Positions 1 through 7,964 of a DNA stretch of 14,654 bases are shown piece after piece. Positions within the stretch are counted from its first letter, which is position 1; the number at the start of each line of letters is the position of its first letter. This DNA is from UBA5336 sp039034035 (GTDB lineage: Bacteria > Pseudomonadota > Alphaproteobacteria > Caulobacterales > Hyphomonadaceae): assembly GCA_039034035.1 (NCBI GenBank), contig JBCCBN010000062.1, positions 1-14,654 on the forward strand, given 5' to 3'. The notes under the pieces are model-generated. The model was not told where the DNA came from. It did not search any database and saw nothing but the letters and a program-made list of their open reading frames with translations. The position numbers and the translations under genes are program-made.

Positions 1-152
1 GCGGCTATACCCGCGTGCTGAAGGCGGGCTTTCGCCATGGCGACAATGCGCCGATGGCCGTCATCGAGCTGGTCGACCGCGATCCAGAAGCGCGTGGTAA
101 AGCTGATCGCGCGCGCCACGAGGCAGAGCTTGAAGCCGCAGAGGCCGAATAG
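1..152 (+). CDS. rplQ: 50S ribosomal protein L17, C-terminal part (partial)
   Basis: The first whole codon is at base 3 and the frame runs 49 codons to TAG at 150-152; the gene begins outside the window. The visible start, G-Y-T-R-V-L-K-A-G-F-R-H-G-D, followed by A-P-M-A-V-I-E-L-V-D-R, is the conserved C-terminal core of bacterial ribosomal protein L17, which sits at the exit-tunnel side of the large subunit. After the core comes a charged Ala/Glu-rich tail (about 18 residues), a usual extension in alphaproteobacteria. L17 is normally the last gene of the rpoA ribosomal operon, and the terminator just downstream agrees with this being an operon end. Confidence 0.93.
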   Translation, partial: GYTRVLKAGFRHGDNAPMAVIELVDRDPEARGKADRARHEAELEAAEAE

Positions 153-184
153 GCGCCTGTTGCGGAAATACACCGAGCTACAAG

Positions 185-213
185 CGCCCCTTGGCAATCG
201 CCTGGGGCGTTTT
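185..213 (+). terminator. Rho-independent terminator after rplQ
   Basis: CGCCCC (185-190) pairs with GGGGCG (204-209). An inner GGC (193-195) pairs with GCC (200-202) around the loop AATC, with a small TT/T internal mismatch. TTTT follows at 210-213. It lies 33 bases after the rplQ stop. The opposite strand has no T run after the stem, so it does not obviously serve the convergent putA. Confidence 0.8.
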
Positions 214-237
214 CGCGACCGGTGAAGCCGTTCCTAT

Positions 238-3200
238 TTATCCGAGGCTGAGCAGTTCGGGATCACCGCCCTGGGCGGTGATATTGACCGTGGTGACGCG
301 CTCTATGGCGAAGCGTTGGAGATAGAGGGGCCCGCCGGCCTTGGGCCCGGTGCCCGACAGGCGCTCGCCGCCAAAGGGCTGCACGCCAACAACGGCGCCG
401 GTGGTCGAACGGTTGATATATGTGTTGCCGACTTTCACTGCGGCGCGGACCTTTAACCAGAACCGTTCAAGCCGGGAATGGATCCCGAGCGTGAGGCCAT
501 AGCCCTTGGCGTCGAGTGCGGCGCCGATTGCGGCGACATCGTCGGGGTCGTAGCGGAGGATGTGGAGGATCGGGCCGAAGACTTCGTGGTCGAGCTGGTC
601 GAGGGACTCCAGTTCAACCAGGGCAGGGCCGAAAGAGTGGCCGGTCCCGGGCACGCTGACCTGTTTAAGGCATTTGGCCTGGCGGCTGATCTGGTCGAGA
701 TGGCCGGTCAGCATGGCGTGGGCGTCTGCGTCGATCACTGGGCCGATATCGGTATCGGGCCGGGCGGGGTCGCCGAGGCGCAACTCATCCATGGCGCCCA
801 TGAGGCCGGCGATCAGCGTGTCGGCGGTGTCATGGGGAAGGAAGACCAGACGCAGGGCCGAGCAGCGCTGTCCCGCGGAGCCGAAGGCTGAGTGGATCAC
901 ATCATCAATGACTTGCTCTCGAAGGGCCGACGTGTCGACAAACATCGCGTTGAGGCCGCCGGTTTCGGCGATGAGGGGGATGATGGGGCCGTCGCGGGCG
1001 GCCAGGCTACGGTTGATGACACGGGCGGTTGCGGTGCCGCCGGTGAAGCAGACGCCGGCAATGCGGGGGTCGGCGGTGAGGGCGGCGCCGATGGTTTCAC
1101 CAGGGCCGGGGAGGAGGTGGAGCACGTCTTCAGGCAGGCCGGCCTTGTGGTAAAGGCGGACCGCTTCGAAGGCGATCAGCGGGCTCTGTTCGGCGGGCTT
1201 GGCGACAACGGTGTTACCGGCAGCCAGGGCCGCGGCGACCTGTCCGGTGAAGATGGCGAGGGGAAAGTTCCAGGGCGAGATGCAGGCGAAGACGCCGCGG
1301 CCATGGAGGCTGAGATGGTTGGTCTCGCCGGAGGGGCCGGGCAGGCGCTGGGGTGGGCCGAACAGGGTTTCGGCCTGGGCGGCATAGTAGCGGCAGAAAT
1401 CGACGGCTTCGCGGACTTCATCGACGCCGTCCGCAAGGGTCTTGCCGGTTTCCCGCGCCATGAGCGCGACCAGCCGGTGGGTGTTGGTCTCGAGGGCGGC
1501 TGCCATGTCACGAAGGATAGCGGCACGGGCCGGCCCGCCGGTTGCGTCCCAAGCCGGTTGTGCCGCAGCGGCGACCGAGAGGGCGACGTCGAGATCTTCC
1601 TCGGTAGCATCGCGAGCGGTACCGGTGATGAGCGTGGGATCATGGGGCGCGTGCCGCGGTGTACCGAACGAGGGGGCGGGACGACCGGCGATGATGGGAC
1701 CGGCGGTCGGCGTGGGCCCGTGGCTAACGGCTTTGGAGGCGCGCTCGAAATCTGCGCGGGTGGCGGAGAGGGTGAGGTCGTGGCCGGCGCTGTTGACCCG
1801 GCCAGGACCGTAGAGGCGGGGCGGGATCGGGATGCGGGGATGGCGGCGCGGGCCGGTTTCAGCGCGGGCGAAGGGATCGGCGACGACTTGCTCAACGGGA
1901 ACGTCAGGATCGAGAAAGGCGTGGACGAAGCTAGTATTCGCACCGTTTTCGAGCAAGCGCCGGACGAGATAAGGCAGCAGGTCCTTGTGGGCGCCAACAG
2001 GGGCGTAGAGGCGCACCCGTCCGCCATTGCCGGCCGCTTCGTAGAGCGCTTCGCCCATGCCGTGGAGGCGCTGGAATTCATACGCTGTGACACCAGCTTC
2101 GGCGGCGAGGTGTTCGATCGCGGCCACGGTGTGGGCATTGTGGGTGGCAAATTGCGGGTAGAGGCGCGGGCTGGCCTCGAGCATGGCGCGGGCACAGGCG
2201 ATGTAGGCGACGTCGGTGCCGTATTTCGTGGTGAAGACGGGATAGTTCGGCAAGCCTCGTTCCTGGGCGTGCTTGATTTCGCTGTCCCAGTAGGCGCCTT
2301 TGACGAGCCGGACCATCAGTCGTCGGTCATGGGTTTTGGCGAGGGTGTCGACGGCCGCGATGACCGCGCGGGCGCGTTTCTGGTAGGCTTGGACTGCGAG
2401 GCCAAGCCCGGTCCAGTCCTTCAGGGTGGGTTCGGCACACAGGCGCTCAAGGAGCTGGAGGCTGATCACCAACCGGTCGGCTTCCTCGGCATCAAGGCAC
2501 AGATTGATGTTGGCGCGGGCGGCCTGTTCGCACAGCATCCATAGGCGCGGGTAGAGCTCGGCCATGATGCGGGCCTCATTGAGTGCGTCATAGCGCGGAT
2601 GCAGGGCCGAGAGTTTCACCGAGACGCCGGACTTGTCTTCGGGTAGCAAGCGGCTGTCTGTGGCGCCTGACAGGGCGGTGATGGCGTCTTGATAGGCCGC
2701 GAGGTAGCGCGCGGCGTCGTCGGCGGTGCGGGCGCCCTCGCCCAGCATGTCGACGCTGATATGGGCCGCTTCGCCGGCGCGGATGATGCGGGCGCTGCGC
2801 TTGAGGGCGGTCGATACGGTGCGGCCGAGCACGAATTGCTCGCCCATGATGCGCATGGCTTGCATCATGGCGGCGCGGACAACCGGTTCCCCGCTTTCGC
2901 GGACAAGGGACTGGACGAACTTGGTCGGCCCTTTCAACGCGGCGCGGGGCGGGCCGATGACCCGGCCGGTGAGCATGAGGCCGAAGGTCGAGGCGTTGAC
3001 CAACCAGCTGTCGGACTGGCCCTGGTGGGCGCCCCAATCGCCCGAGCGGATCTTTTCGGCGATAAGATCGTCGCGGGTTTCCTGGTCGGGCACGCGCAGC
3101 AGGGCTTCCGCCAGGCACATCAGGGCGAGGCCTTCGGCGTTGGACAGGCCGAACTCCTCAAGGAAGCTCTCCATCACGCCTTTGCGGCGGCCCCGGGCGC

Positions 3201-3366
3201 GCGCAGTTTCGACAAGATCGGTCGCCCGGCGGAGGGCGGCGGCGCGTTGGCTCGTATTCAGCGGCGGAGTGGAGAGAATGTCGGCGACGATGGCTTCTTC
3301 ATCGGCAAATTTTGCCGCGTCGAGGTGGTTCAAGTCGAATTCTGTTCGAGCAACCGGTGCAGCCAT
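238..3366 (-). CDS. putA: Bifunctional proline dehydrogenase / L-glutamate-gamma-semialdehyde dehydrogenase (PutA)
   Basis: 1042 residues. PutA oxidises proline to pyrroline-5-carboxylate with FAD and then, after hydrolysis, to glutamate with NAD+, channelling the intermediate between two active sites on the inner face of the membrane. The proline dehydrogenase barrel spans about 185-480, with K-L-S-A-L-H-P-R-Y (251-259), V-R-L-V-K-G-A-Y-W (352-360), and R469/R470 in R-R-L-L-E-N-G-A-N, which bind the proline carboxylate. The aldehyde dehydrogenase spans about 570-1030, with I-S-P-W-N-F-P (696-702), general base E801 in E-T-G-G, and catalytic C835 in G-Q-R-C-S. The length and lack of an N-terminal ribbon-helix-helix domain place it with short type A PutAs (Bradyrhizobium-like, about 1000 residues), not with the self-regulating E. 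coli type (about 1320). The only plausible start is ATG at 3366; AGAGGA lies 10 bases upstream. No regulator gene is adjacent. Confidence 0.97.
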   Translation of the reverse strand: MAAPVARTEFDLNHLDAAKFADEEAIVADILSTPPLNTSQRAAALRRATDLVETARARGRRKGVMESFLEEFGLSNAEGLALMCLAEALLRVPDQETRDDLIAEKIRSGDWGAHQGQSDSWLVNASTFGLMLTGRVIGPPRAALKGPTKFVQSLVRESGEPVVRAAMMQAMRIMGEQFVLGRTVSTALKRSARIIRAGEAAHISVDMLGEGARTADDAARYLAAYQDAITALSGATDSRLLPEDKSGVSVKLSALHPRYDALNEARIMAELYPRLWMLCEQAARANINLCLDAEEADRLVISLQLLERLCAEPTLKDWTGLGLAVQAYQKRARAVIAAVDTLAKTHDRRLMVRLVKGAYWDSEIKHAQERGLPNYPVFTTKYGTDVAYIACARAMLEASPRLYPQFATHNAHTVAAIEHLAAEAGVTAYEFQRLHGMGEALYEAAGNGGRVRLYAPVGAHKDLLPYLVRRLLENGANTSFVHAFLDPDVPVEQVVADPFARAETGPRRHPRIPIPPRLYGPGRVNSAGHDLTLSATRADFERASKAVSHGPTPTAGPIIAGRPAPSFGTPRHAPHDPTLITGTARDATEEDLDVALSVAAAAQPAWDATGGPARAAILRDMAAALETNTHRLVALMARETGKTLADGVDEVREAVDFCRYYAAQAETLFGPPQRLPGPSGETNHLSLHGRGVFACISPWNFPLAIFTGQVAAALAAGNTVVAKPAEQSPLIAFEAVRLYHKAGLPEDVLHLLPGPGETIGAALTADPRIAGVCFTGGTATARVINRSLAARDGPIIPLIAETGGLNAMFVDTSALREQVIDDVIHSAFGSAGQRCSALRLVFLPHDTADTLIAGLMGAMDELRLGDPARPDTDIGPVIDADAHAMLTGHLDQISRQAKCLKQVSVPGTGHSFGPALVELESLDQLDHEVFGPILHILRYDPDDVAAIGAALDAKGYGLTLGIHSRLERFWLKVRAAVKVGNTYINRSTTGAVVGVQPFGGERLSGTGPKAGGPLYLQRFAIERVTTVNITAQGGDPELLSLG

Positions 3367-3511
3367 GGTCAGGTCATCCTCTGCTTGGCGGGACGGGTAA
3401 CAGCCTTCTGGCGTTTACACGTTTCACAAAGACTGTAAGCCCCCTTTCGGAAGATGTGGAATGGCAAGGCGCCGGGCGGCGCGATTGGCCGGCTGGTTAG
3501 AGGGGCTTGCG

Positions 3512-4615
3512 ATGAAGATCATGATCGTCACCGATGCCTGGAAGCCCCAGGTCAACGGAGTTGTGCGCACCATGACCCGGGTCGTGCAGGAAGCGCGCGA
3601 TATGGGCCATGAGGTGGAGGTGGTCCATCCAGGGCTCGGCTTTGCGACCGTGCCCCTCCCGACCTATCCGGAGATCAAGCTGGCGCTGTTCGCGCGCCGG
3701 AAAGTGGAGAAGATCTTCAACGAGTTCGAGCCCGACGCGGTGCACATTGCGACGGAAGGTCCGTTAGGCGCGGCTGGGCGGTCAATGTGCGTTAAGCTGA
3801 AGCACCCTTTCTCGACGGCCTATCACACGAAATTCCCTGAATACGTCTCTGCGCGGATCCCGATCCCGGTGGCGTGGGGCTACCGGTTTGTACGCTGGTT
3901 CCACAAATTCTCCGGCAAGGTGATGGTGCCGACCCCCAGCATGGAGGCCGAGCTTCAGGGCAAGGGCTTCCGGAATACGATCTCGTGGAGCCGGGGGGTG
4001 GATACCGAAGTGTTCCATCCTCGCTACCGTGTGGAAGAGGGTGCTGACGGCGACCCCTATGCGGGTATGGCGCGGCCGATCTTCATGAATGTCGGCCGGG
4101 TGGCGGTGGAGAAGAATATCGAGACCTTCCTGTCGCTAGACCTGCCGGGCACGAAGGTGATTGTCGGTGACGGGCCGGCTCGGGAGGATCTGGAAGCGCG
4201 GTTTCCCGACGCGAAGTTCGTTGGCGCGAAGTTTGGTGAGGAACTGACCACCTTCTATGCCAGCGCAGACGTTTTCGTGTTTCCGAGCCTGACCGATACG
4301 TTCGGCCTGGTCGTGCTGGAGGCGATGGCGGCGGGCATTCCGGTGGCGGCTTTCGATGCGACGGGACCCCGGGATGTGATCCCGGGATCGGGCGCCGGCG
4401 CCATCGTTTCGCAGGTGGATGGGGATCTGACCGAAGCGGCGATGGCGTGCCTGCCCCTGAGCCGGGAGCGGTGCCGGGAATATGCGGAGACCTATAGCTG
4501 GCGCCGCTGTGCCGAAGAGTTCGTGAACAATCTCCAGCCGCTACCGCCGCCGGATCGGAAACGGTTCTGGCAGCGGGTGCGTTTGCGCCGGCGGAAGGCT
4601 GCCACCCCGGAGTAG
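3512..4615 (+). CDS. GT4-family glycosyltransferase (GT-B fold)
   Basis: 367 residues, cytosolic or membrane-associated. The N-terminal Rossmann half starts K-I-M-I-V-T-D-A-W with the acceptor-side glycine loop P-Q-V-N-G-V (12-17). The C-terminal donor half has N-V-G-R-V-A-V-E-K-N (193-202), where R196 and K201 would contact the nucleotide diphosphate, and the retaining-enzyme E-x7-E motif as D262-x7-E270 in T-D-T-F-G-L-V-V-L-E. Asp at the first position is frequent in this subgroup, which includes alpha-mannosyl/glucosyl transferases acting on lipids. The basic C-terminus (R346-K362 region) could help membrane binding. I chose ATG 3512 because GAGGGG at 3500-3505 is correctly spaced and the fold starts there; the ATG at 3461 would add a 17-residue basic tail with no fold support. 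Donor and acceptor cannot be read from sequence. Confidence 0.88.
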   Translation: MKIMIVTDAWKPQVNGVVRTMTRVVQEARDMGHEVEVVHPGLGFATVPLPTYPEIKLALFARRKVEKIFNEFEPDAVHIATEGPLGAAGRSMCVKLKHPFSTAYHTKFPEYVSARIPIPVAWGYRFVRWFHKFSGKVMVPTPSMEAELQGKGFRNTISWSRGVDTEVFHPRYRVEEGADGDPYAGMARPIFMNVGRVAVEKNIETFLSLDLPGTKVIVGDGPAREDLEARFPDAKFVGAKFGEELTTFYASADVFVFPSLTDTFGLVVLEAMAAGIPVAAFDATGPRDVIPGSGAGAIVSQVDGDLTEAAMACLPLSRERCREYAETYSWRRCAEEFVNNLQPLPPPDRKRFWQRVRLRRRKAATPE

Positions 4616-4658
4616 GGAAGCGGGACGGGAGGGGGTCGCGATGCCCTCTCTCGGAACG

Positions 4659-4988
4659 TCAGGCGGCCTTGCTGAGCGTGCCAGAGAGGACCGGGCGCAT
4701 GCCGGTTTCGAGATCGGCCATGATGGCGAGCCGGTCGGCAGGGTCGGACTCGGGCAGGACCATGACCGTGTCGGCGCCGTAGCGTTCAGCATCGCGGTGG
4801 GCCCATAGCGGCTGGATGTCGTCTTCACGGCCGGTGACCTGTGCCACTCGAATGATGCGCCAGCCATACCCTTCCGGAGCTGCGAACAGGGCGACGCCCG
4901 GCGTTTCCAACCAGTCACTTTCGCCGTGAACCGCTGAAAACCCATAGAGTTTTCCGGATGCACCGCGAATGGCAAAGGGACGCTGCAT
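4659..4988 (-). CDS. Hypothetical protein, 109 residues
   Basis: I do not recognise the family. The product begins M-Q-R-P-F-A-I-R-G and has no signal peptide or membrane segment, so it is probably cytosolic. It has a compact mixed composition: a Gly/aromatic first third, a central W-R-I-I-R-V-A-Q-V-T-G strand-like stretch, an acidic D-D-I-Q-P-L-W-A-H-R-D-A-E-R-Y segment, and a D-L-E-T-G-M-R-P-V end. ATG 4988 is preferred over ATG 5024 because GGAGAG sits 6 bases before it and the extra 12 residues would overlap the likely promoter. It converges on the glycosyltransferase gene and is divergent from clpB. It looks like a real gene from its ribosome-binding site, codon pattern and protein-like composition. 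Confidence 0.72.
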   Translation of the reverse strand: MQRPFAIRGASGKLYGFSAVHGESDWLETPGVALFAAPEGYGWRIIRVAQVTGREDDIQPLWAHRDAERYGADTVMVLPESDPADRLAIMADLETGMRPVLSGTLSKAA

Positions 4989-5013
4989 GTTCGCTCTCCG
5001 TTCTTGTGGGAAA

Positions 5014-5041
5014 CATATAGTCAAAATGCGATTCTCCGCAA
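5014..5041 (-). promoter_or_regulatory. Possible sigma70-type promoter of the 109-residue gene
   Basis: On the minus strand TTGCGG (5041-5036) is followed after 16 bases by TATATG (5019-5014). Transcription would start near 5008, about 20 bases before the ATG at 4988. The -10 matches 4 of 6 and the -35 only 3 of 6, so this is a modest call supported mainly by its position. Confidence 0.35.
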
Positions 5042-5096
5042 GAAATTTATTCTAAACAAGATGTTAACGTCATGTGGGCGCGTGCGGCGCCGGCCC

Positions 5097-5127
5097 CTTG
5101 CATGGCCCTGAATCCGAGCCCACATCT
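5097..5127 (+). promoter_or_regulatory. Probable RpoH (sigma32-type) heat-shock promoter of clpB
   Basis: CTTGCAT (5097-5103), 16 bases, then CCACATCT (5120-5127). Compared with the heat-shock consensus CTTGAAA and CCCCATNT this gives 5 of 7 and 7 of 8 matches with allowed spacing. The start point would be near 5134, leaving a leader of about 105 bases before clpB. clpB is a classic RpoH-regulated gene, so the context fits. Confidence 0.6.
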
Positions 5128-5239
5128 GAAGGGTTGTGCTGGTTGCCGCTGAGCGGGGCCGGGCCCGAACTTGCGAACCTGCCCCCGTGTGCATGCCATG
5201 CGGGGCCTCCCAAATCTGCCTTTGAAAAGGGGATAAGAC

Positions 5240-7867
5240 ATGAACATCGACGCTTATACCGACCGCGCGAAAGCCTTGTTACAATCGGCCCAGACCGATG
5301 CGCTCGCCCGTGGTCACCAGATCCTGACACCCGAACACATCCTCAAGGCCATGCTGGAAGATCGCGACCAGCTGGCGCCCAATCTCATCCGCGCGAGCGG
5401 TGGGCGGCCCGAAATCGTGGCCCAGGCGGTGGACGGTGCGCTGCAGAAGATGCCCCAGGTGTCGGGTGGTGGTGGGCAACTCCGGCTCGATCAGCCCGGC
5501 GCGAAGCTGTTCGCCGACGCCGAAGCCGGCGCCAAGGCTGCAGGCGACAGTTTCGTGACCGTGGAGCGGCTGTTGCTGGCCGTGGCCGCGCAGACGGGCA
5601 CGCCGGCGGGGGCGGCGCTCATGGATGCGGGCGTAACCGTGAAGTCCCTGGAGGGCGCGATCGACCAATTGCGCCAGGGCCGCACGGCCGACAGCCAGTC
5701 TGCTGAGGAAGGCTATGAAGCGCTGAAGAAGTATGCTCGCGACCTGACCCGGGACGCCCGGGATGGCAAGCTGGACCCGGTGATCGGTCGGGATGAAGAG
5801 ATCCGCCGGACGATGCAGGTGCTCTCGCGCCGGTCGAAGAACAATCCGGTGCTGATCGGTGAGCCTGGCGTAGGCAAGACGGCGATCGTCGAGGGTCTGG
5901 CGCTGCGGATCGTGGATGGCGATGTGCCCGAAAGCCTGAAGGACAAGCGTCTGATGGCGCTGGATATGGGGGCGTTGATCGCCGGGGCGAAGTTCCGTGG
6001 CGAGTTTGAAGAGCGGCTGAAGGCGGTGCTGAACGAGGTAACCCAAGCCGAAGGCGGCATTGTGCTGTTCATCGACGAGATGCACACGCTCGTCGGCGCG
6101 GGGAAGACCGATGGCGCCATGGATGCGTCGAACCTGCTGAAGCCGGCGCTCGCGCGCGGGGAGCTGCATTGCGTCGGCGCGACGACGCTCAATGAATACC
6201 GGAAATATGTGGAGGGGGACGCCGCGCTGGCCCGGCGCTTCCTGCCGGTCTATGTGGACGAGCCGACGGTGGAGGACACAATCTCGATCCTGCGCGGGCT
6301 GAAGGGCCGGTATGAGGCCCATCATGGCGTGCGGGTAGCTGACAGCGCCATCGTGTCTGCGGCGACGCTGGCCAATCGCTACATCACCGACCGCTTCCTG
6401 CCGGACAAGGCCATCGATCTGATGGACGAAGCGTCGAGCCGTCTGCGCATGCAGGTGGATTCCAAGCCCGAGGCGCTGGATGAGATCGACCGGCGGTTAT
6501 TGCAGCTGAAGATCGAAGCCGAAGCGCTGAAGAAAGAGACCGATGACGCGTCTAAAGAGCGGTTTGCGACGCTGGAAGGCGAAATCGCCGATCTCCAGAC
6601 CCAATCCGATGAGCTGACGACGACCTGGGCGGCGGAGAAGCAGAAGCTGAAAGGGGCCGCCTCGGCGAAGGATGCCCTGGCCCGGGCCGAAACCGACTTG
6701 GCGGAAGCCCAGCGGACCGGCGACCTGGCCAAGGCGTCTGAGCTGAAGTACGCCACCATTCCTGCCCTGCAGAAGCAGATCACCGAAGCCGAGGGCGGCG
6801 CGCAGGCGGGCGATGGCGACGATGGCGGACTGGTGTCCGAAGTGGTGCGGCCCGAGCACGTCGCTGCTGTGGTCTCGAAATGGACTGGCATTCCCGTCGA
6901 CAAGATGATGGAAGGCGAGCGCGAGAAGCTGCTGCGCATGGAAGACGGGCTGCGAGCCCGGGTGGTCGGCCAGGAAGAGGCCCTGTCAGCGGTATCGAAC
7001 GCGGTACGCCGGGCGCGGGCCGGGCTGCAGGATCCGAACCGGCCAATCGGATCGTTCCTGTTTGTCGGGCCGACCGGTGTTGGCAAGACCGAGCTGACCA
7101 AGGCGCTGGCGGGCTTCCTGTTCGATGACGATACCGCCGTGTTGCGGCTGGATATGTCCGAGTTTCAGGAGAAGCATTCGGTGGCCCGGTTGATCGGGGC
7201 CCCGCCGGGCTATGTCGGCTACGACCAGGGCGGGGTGCTGACCGAGGCCGTGCGGCGCAGGCCTTACCAGGTCGTGCTGTTCGATGAGGTGGAAAAGGCC
7301 CATCCGGACCTCTTCAACACGCTGTTGCAAGTGCTCGATGATGGGCGGCTGACCGATGGCCAGGGCCGGACCGTGGATTTCAAGAATACGCTGATCATCA
7401 TGACGTCCAATCTGGGCGCAGATGCCTTGGCGTCCGGCGATGAAGGCGCACTGACAGCGGCGCAGAAGGATGCGGTGGAGGCAGCGATCCGGGCGCACTT
7501 CCGGCCCGAATTCATCAACCGCATCGATGAGACCGTGTTCTTCAAGCGCTTGGGCCGGGGTGAGATCGACCACATCGTCGACATCCAGATGAACCGGCTC
7601 GATAGCCTCCTGGCTGAGCGCAAGCTCTCGGTGGCGCTGACCGACGGCGCGCGGGCATGGCTGGCGGCCCGCGGTAATGATCCGGTCTATGGGGCTCGCC
7701 CGCTGAAGCGGGTGATCCAGAAGGAGCTGCAGGATCCGCTGGCGCGACTGATCCTGGAGGGCCGGATCAAGGATGGTGAAACCATCGCGGTCGATGTCGA
7801 GGGTGACGCGCTGACCATCAATGGCGTGCCGAATGAGTATGCCAAGGGTGCGGCAGTGCTGAACTAG
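5240..7867 (+). CDS. clpB: ATP-dependent chaperone ClpB (HSP100 disaggregase)
   Basis: 875 residues, slightly longer than E. coli ClpB (857). It forms a cytosolic hexameric ring that threads proteins out of aggregates together with DnaK/DnaJ/GrpE. Order of parts: N-terminal Clp_N repeats (1-145); nucleotide-binding domain 1 with Walker A G-E-P-G-V-G-K-T (207-214), pore loop G-A-K-F-R-G-E-F (249-256) and Walker B ending D-E (279-280); coiled-coil middle domain (about 410-525), the DnaK-contact region that separates ClpB from ClpA/ClpC; a Gly/Asp linker (523-530); domain 2 with Walker A G-P-T-G-V-G-K-T (610-617), pore loop around G-Y-V-G (657-660), Walker B F-D-E (681-683) and sensor 2 G-A-R-P-L-K-R (818-824). 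Pore loop 1 carries Phe where E. coli has Tyr, a conservative change. The start ATG has AAGGGGA at 5227-5233. All catalytic motifs are intact. Confidence 0.98.
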   Translation: MNIDAYTDRAKALLQSAQTDALARGHQILTPEHILKAMLEDRDQLAPNLIRASGGRPEIVAQAVDGALQKMPQVSGGGGQLRLDQPGAKLFADAEAGAKAAGDSFVTVERLLLAVAAQTGTPAGAALMDAGVTVKSLEGAIDQLRQGRTADSQSAEEGYEALKKYARDLTRDARDGKLDPVIGRDEEIRRTMQVLSRRSKNNPVLIGEPGVGKTAIVEGLALRIVDGDVPESLKDKRLMALDMGALIAGAKFRGEFEERLKAVLNEVTQAEGGIVLFIDEMHTLVGAGKTDGAMDASNLLKPALARGELHCVGATTLNEYRKYVEGDAALARRFLPVYVDEPTVEDTISILRGLKGRYEAHHGVRVADSAIVSAATLANRYITDRFLPDKAIDLMDEASSRLRMQVDSKPEALDEIDRRLLQLKIEAEALKKETDDASKERFATLEGEIADLQTQSDELTTTWAAEKQKLKGAASAKDALARAETDLAEAQRTGDLAKASELKYATIPALQKQITEAEGGAQAGDGDDGGLVSEVVRPEHVAAVVSKWTGIPVDKMMEGEREKLLRMEDGLRARVVGQEEALSAVSNAVRRARAGLQDPNRPIGSFLFVGPTGVGKTELTKALAGFLFDDDTAVLRLDMSEFQEKHSVARLIGAPPGYVGYDQGGVLTEAVRRRPYQVVLFDEVEKAHPDLFNTLLQVLDDGRLTDGQGRTVDFKNTLIIMTSNLGADALASGDEGALTAAQKDAVEAAIRAHFRPEFINRIDETVFFKRLGRGEIDHIVDIQMNRLDSLLAERKLSVALTDGARAWLAARGNDPVYGARPLKRVIQKELQDPLARLILEGRIKDGETIAVDVEGDALTINGVPNEYAKGAAVLN

Positions 7868-7928
7868 GGCCTGGTTTCTATCGGGACTGTCGGCAGCCGC
7901 CATATGGTCACCGACGATCGAAGCGGGT

Positions 7929-7964
7929 TAGGATTCCCCCGAGGCTAAAAACGGGGGAGTCCTA
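7929..7964 (+). promoter_or_regulatory. Hairpin that buries the ribosome-binding site of the S9 peptidase gene
   Basis: Bases 7929-7941 pair with 7952-7964 to give 13 continuous pairs, only one of them a G-U wobble (7934/7959), around a 10-base loop (7942-7951). The core is six G-C pairs. The right arm contains the purine-rich ribosome-binding site GGGGGAG (7953-7959), and the final pair includes the A of the ATG at 7964. No T run follows, so it is not a standard terminator. As RNA it would hide the translation start of the downstream gene; an RNA thermometer, a ligand- or protein-gated switch, or an mRNA-stabilising end for clpB are all possible. The structure is seen directly; the function is inferred. 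Confidence 0.65.

Noticed and set aside
892..2544. Long plus-strand open frame (550 codons) and several others opposite putA
   Set aside because: It is antisense to a fully recognisable PutA, its product is Gly/Ala/Arg-rich with no domain, and such mirror frames are expected in GC-rich coding DNA.
3415..3438. TTACA / TGTAA dyad in the putA-glycosyltransferase spacer
   Set aside because: Arms are only 5 bp with a 14-base spacer; too weak to call an operator.
3461..3511. Upstream ATG at 3461 for the glycosyltransferase
   Set aside because: It would add 17 basic residues before the canonical first strand, while ATG 3512 has GAGGGG at the right distance.
4629..4648. Hairpin GAGGG...CCCTC between the two convergent genes
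   Set aside because: It has five pairs with a 10-base loop and no T run on either strand, so it is not a credible terminator.
7889..7915. GTCGG...CCGAC repeat just after clpB as a terminator
   Set aside because: It has five pairs, a 17-base loop and no T run.
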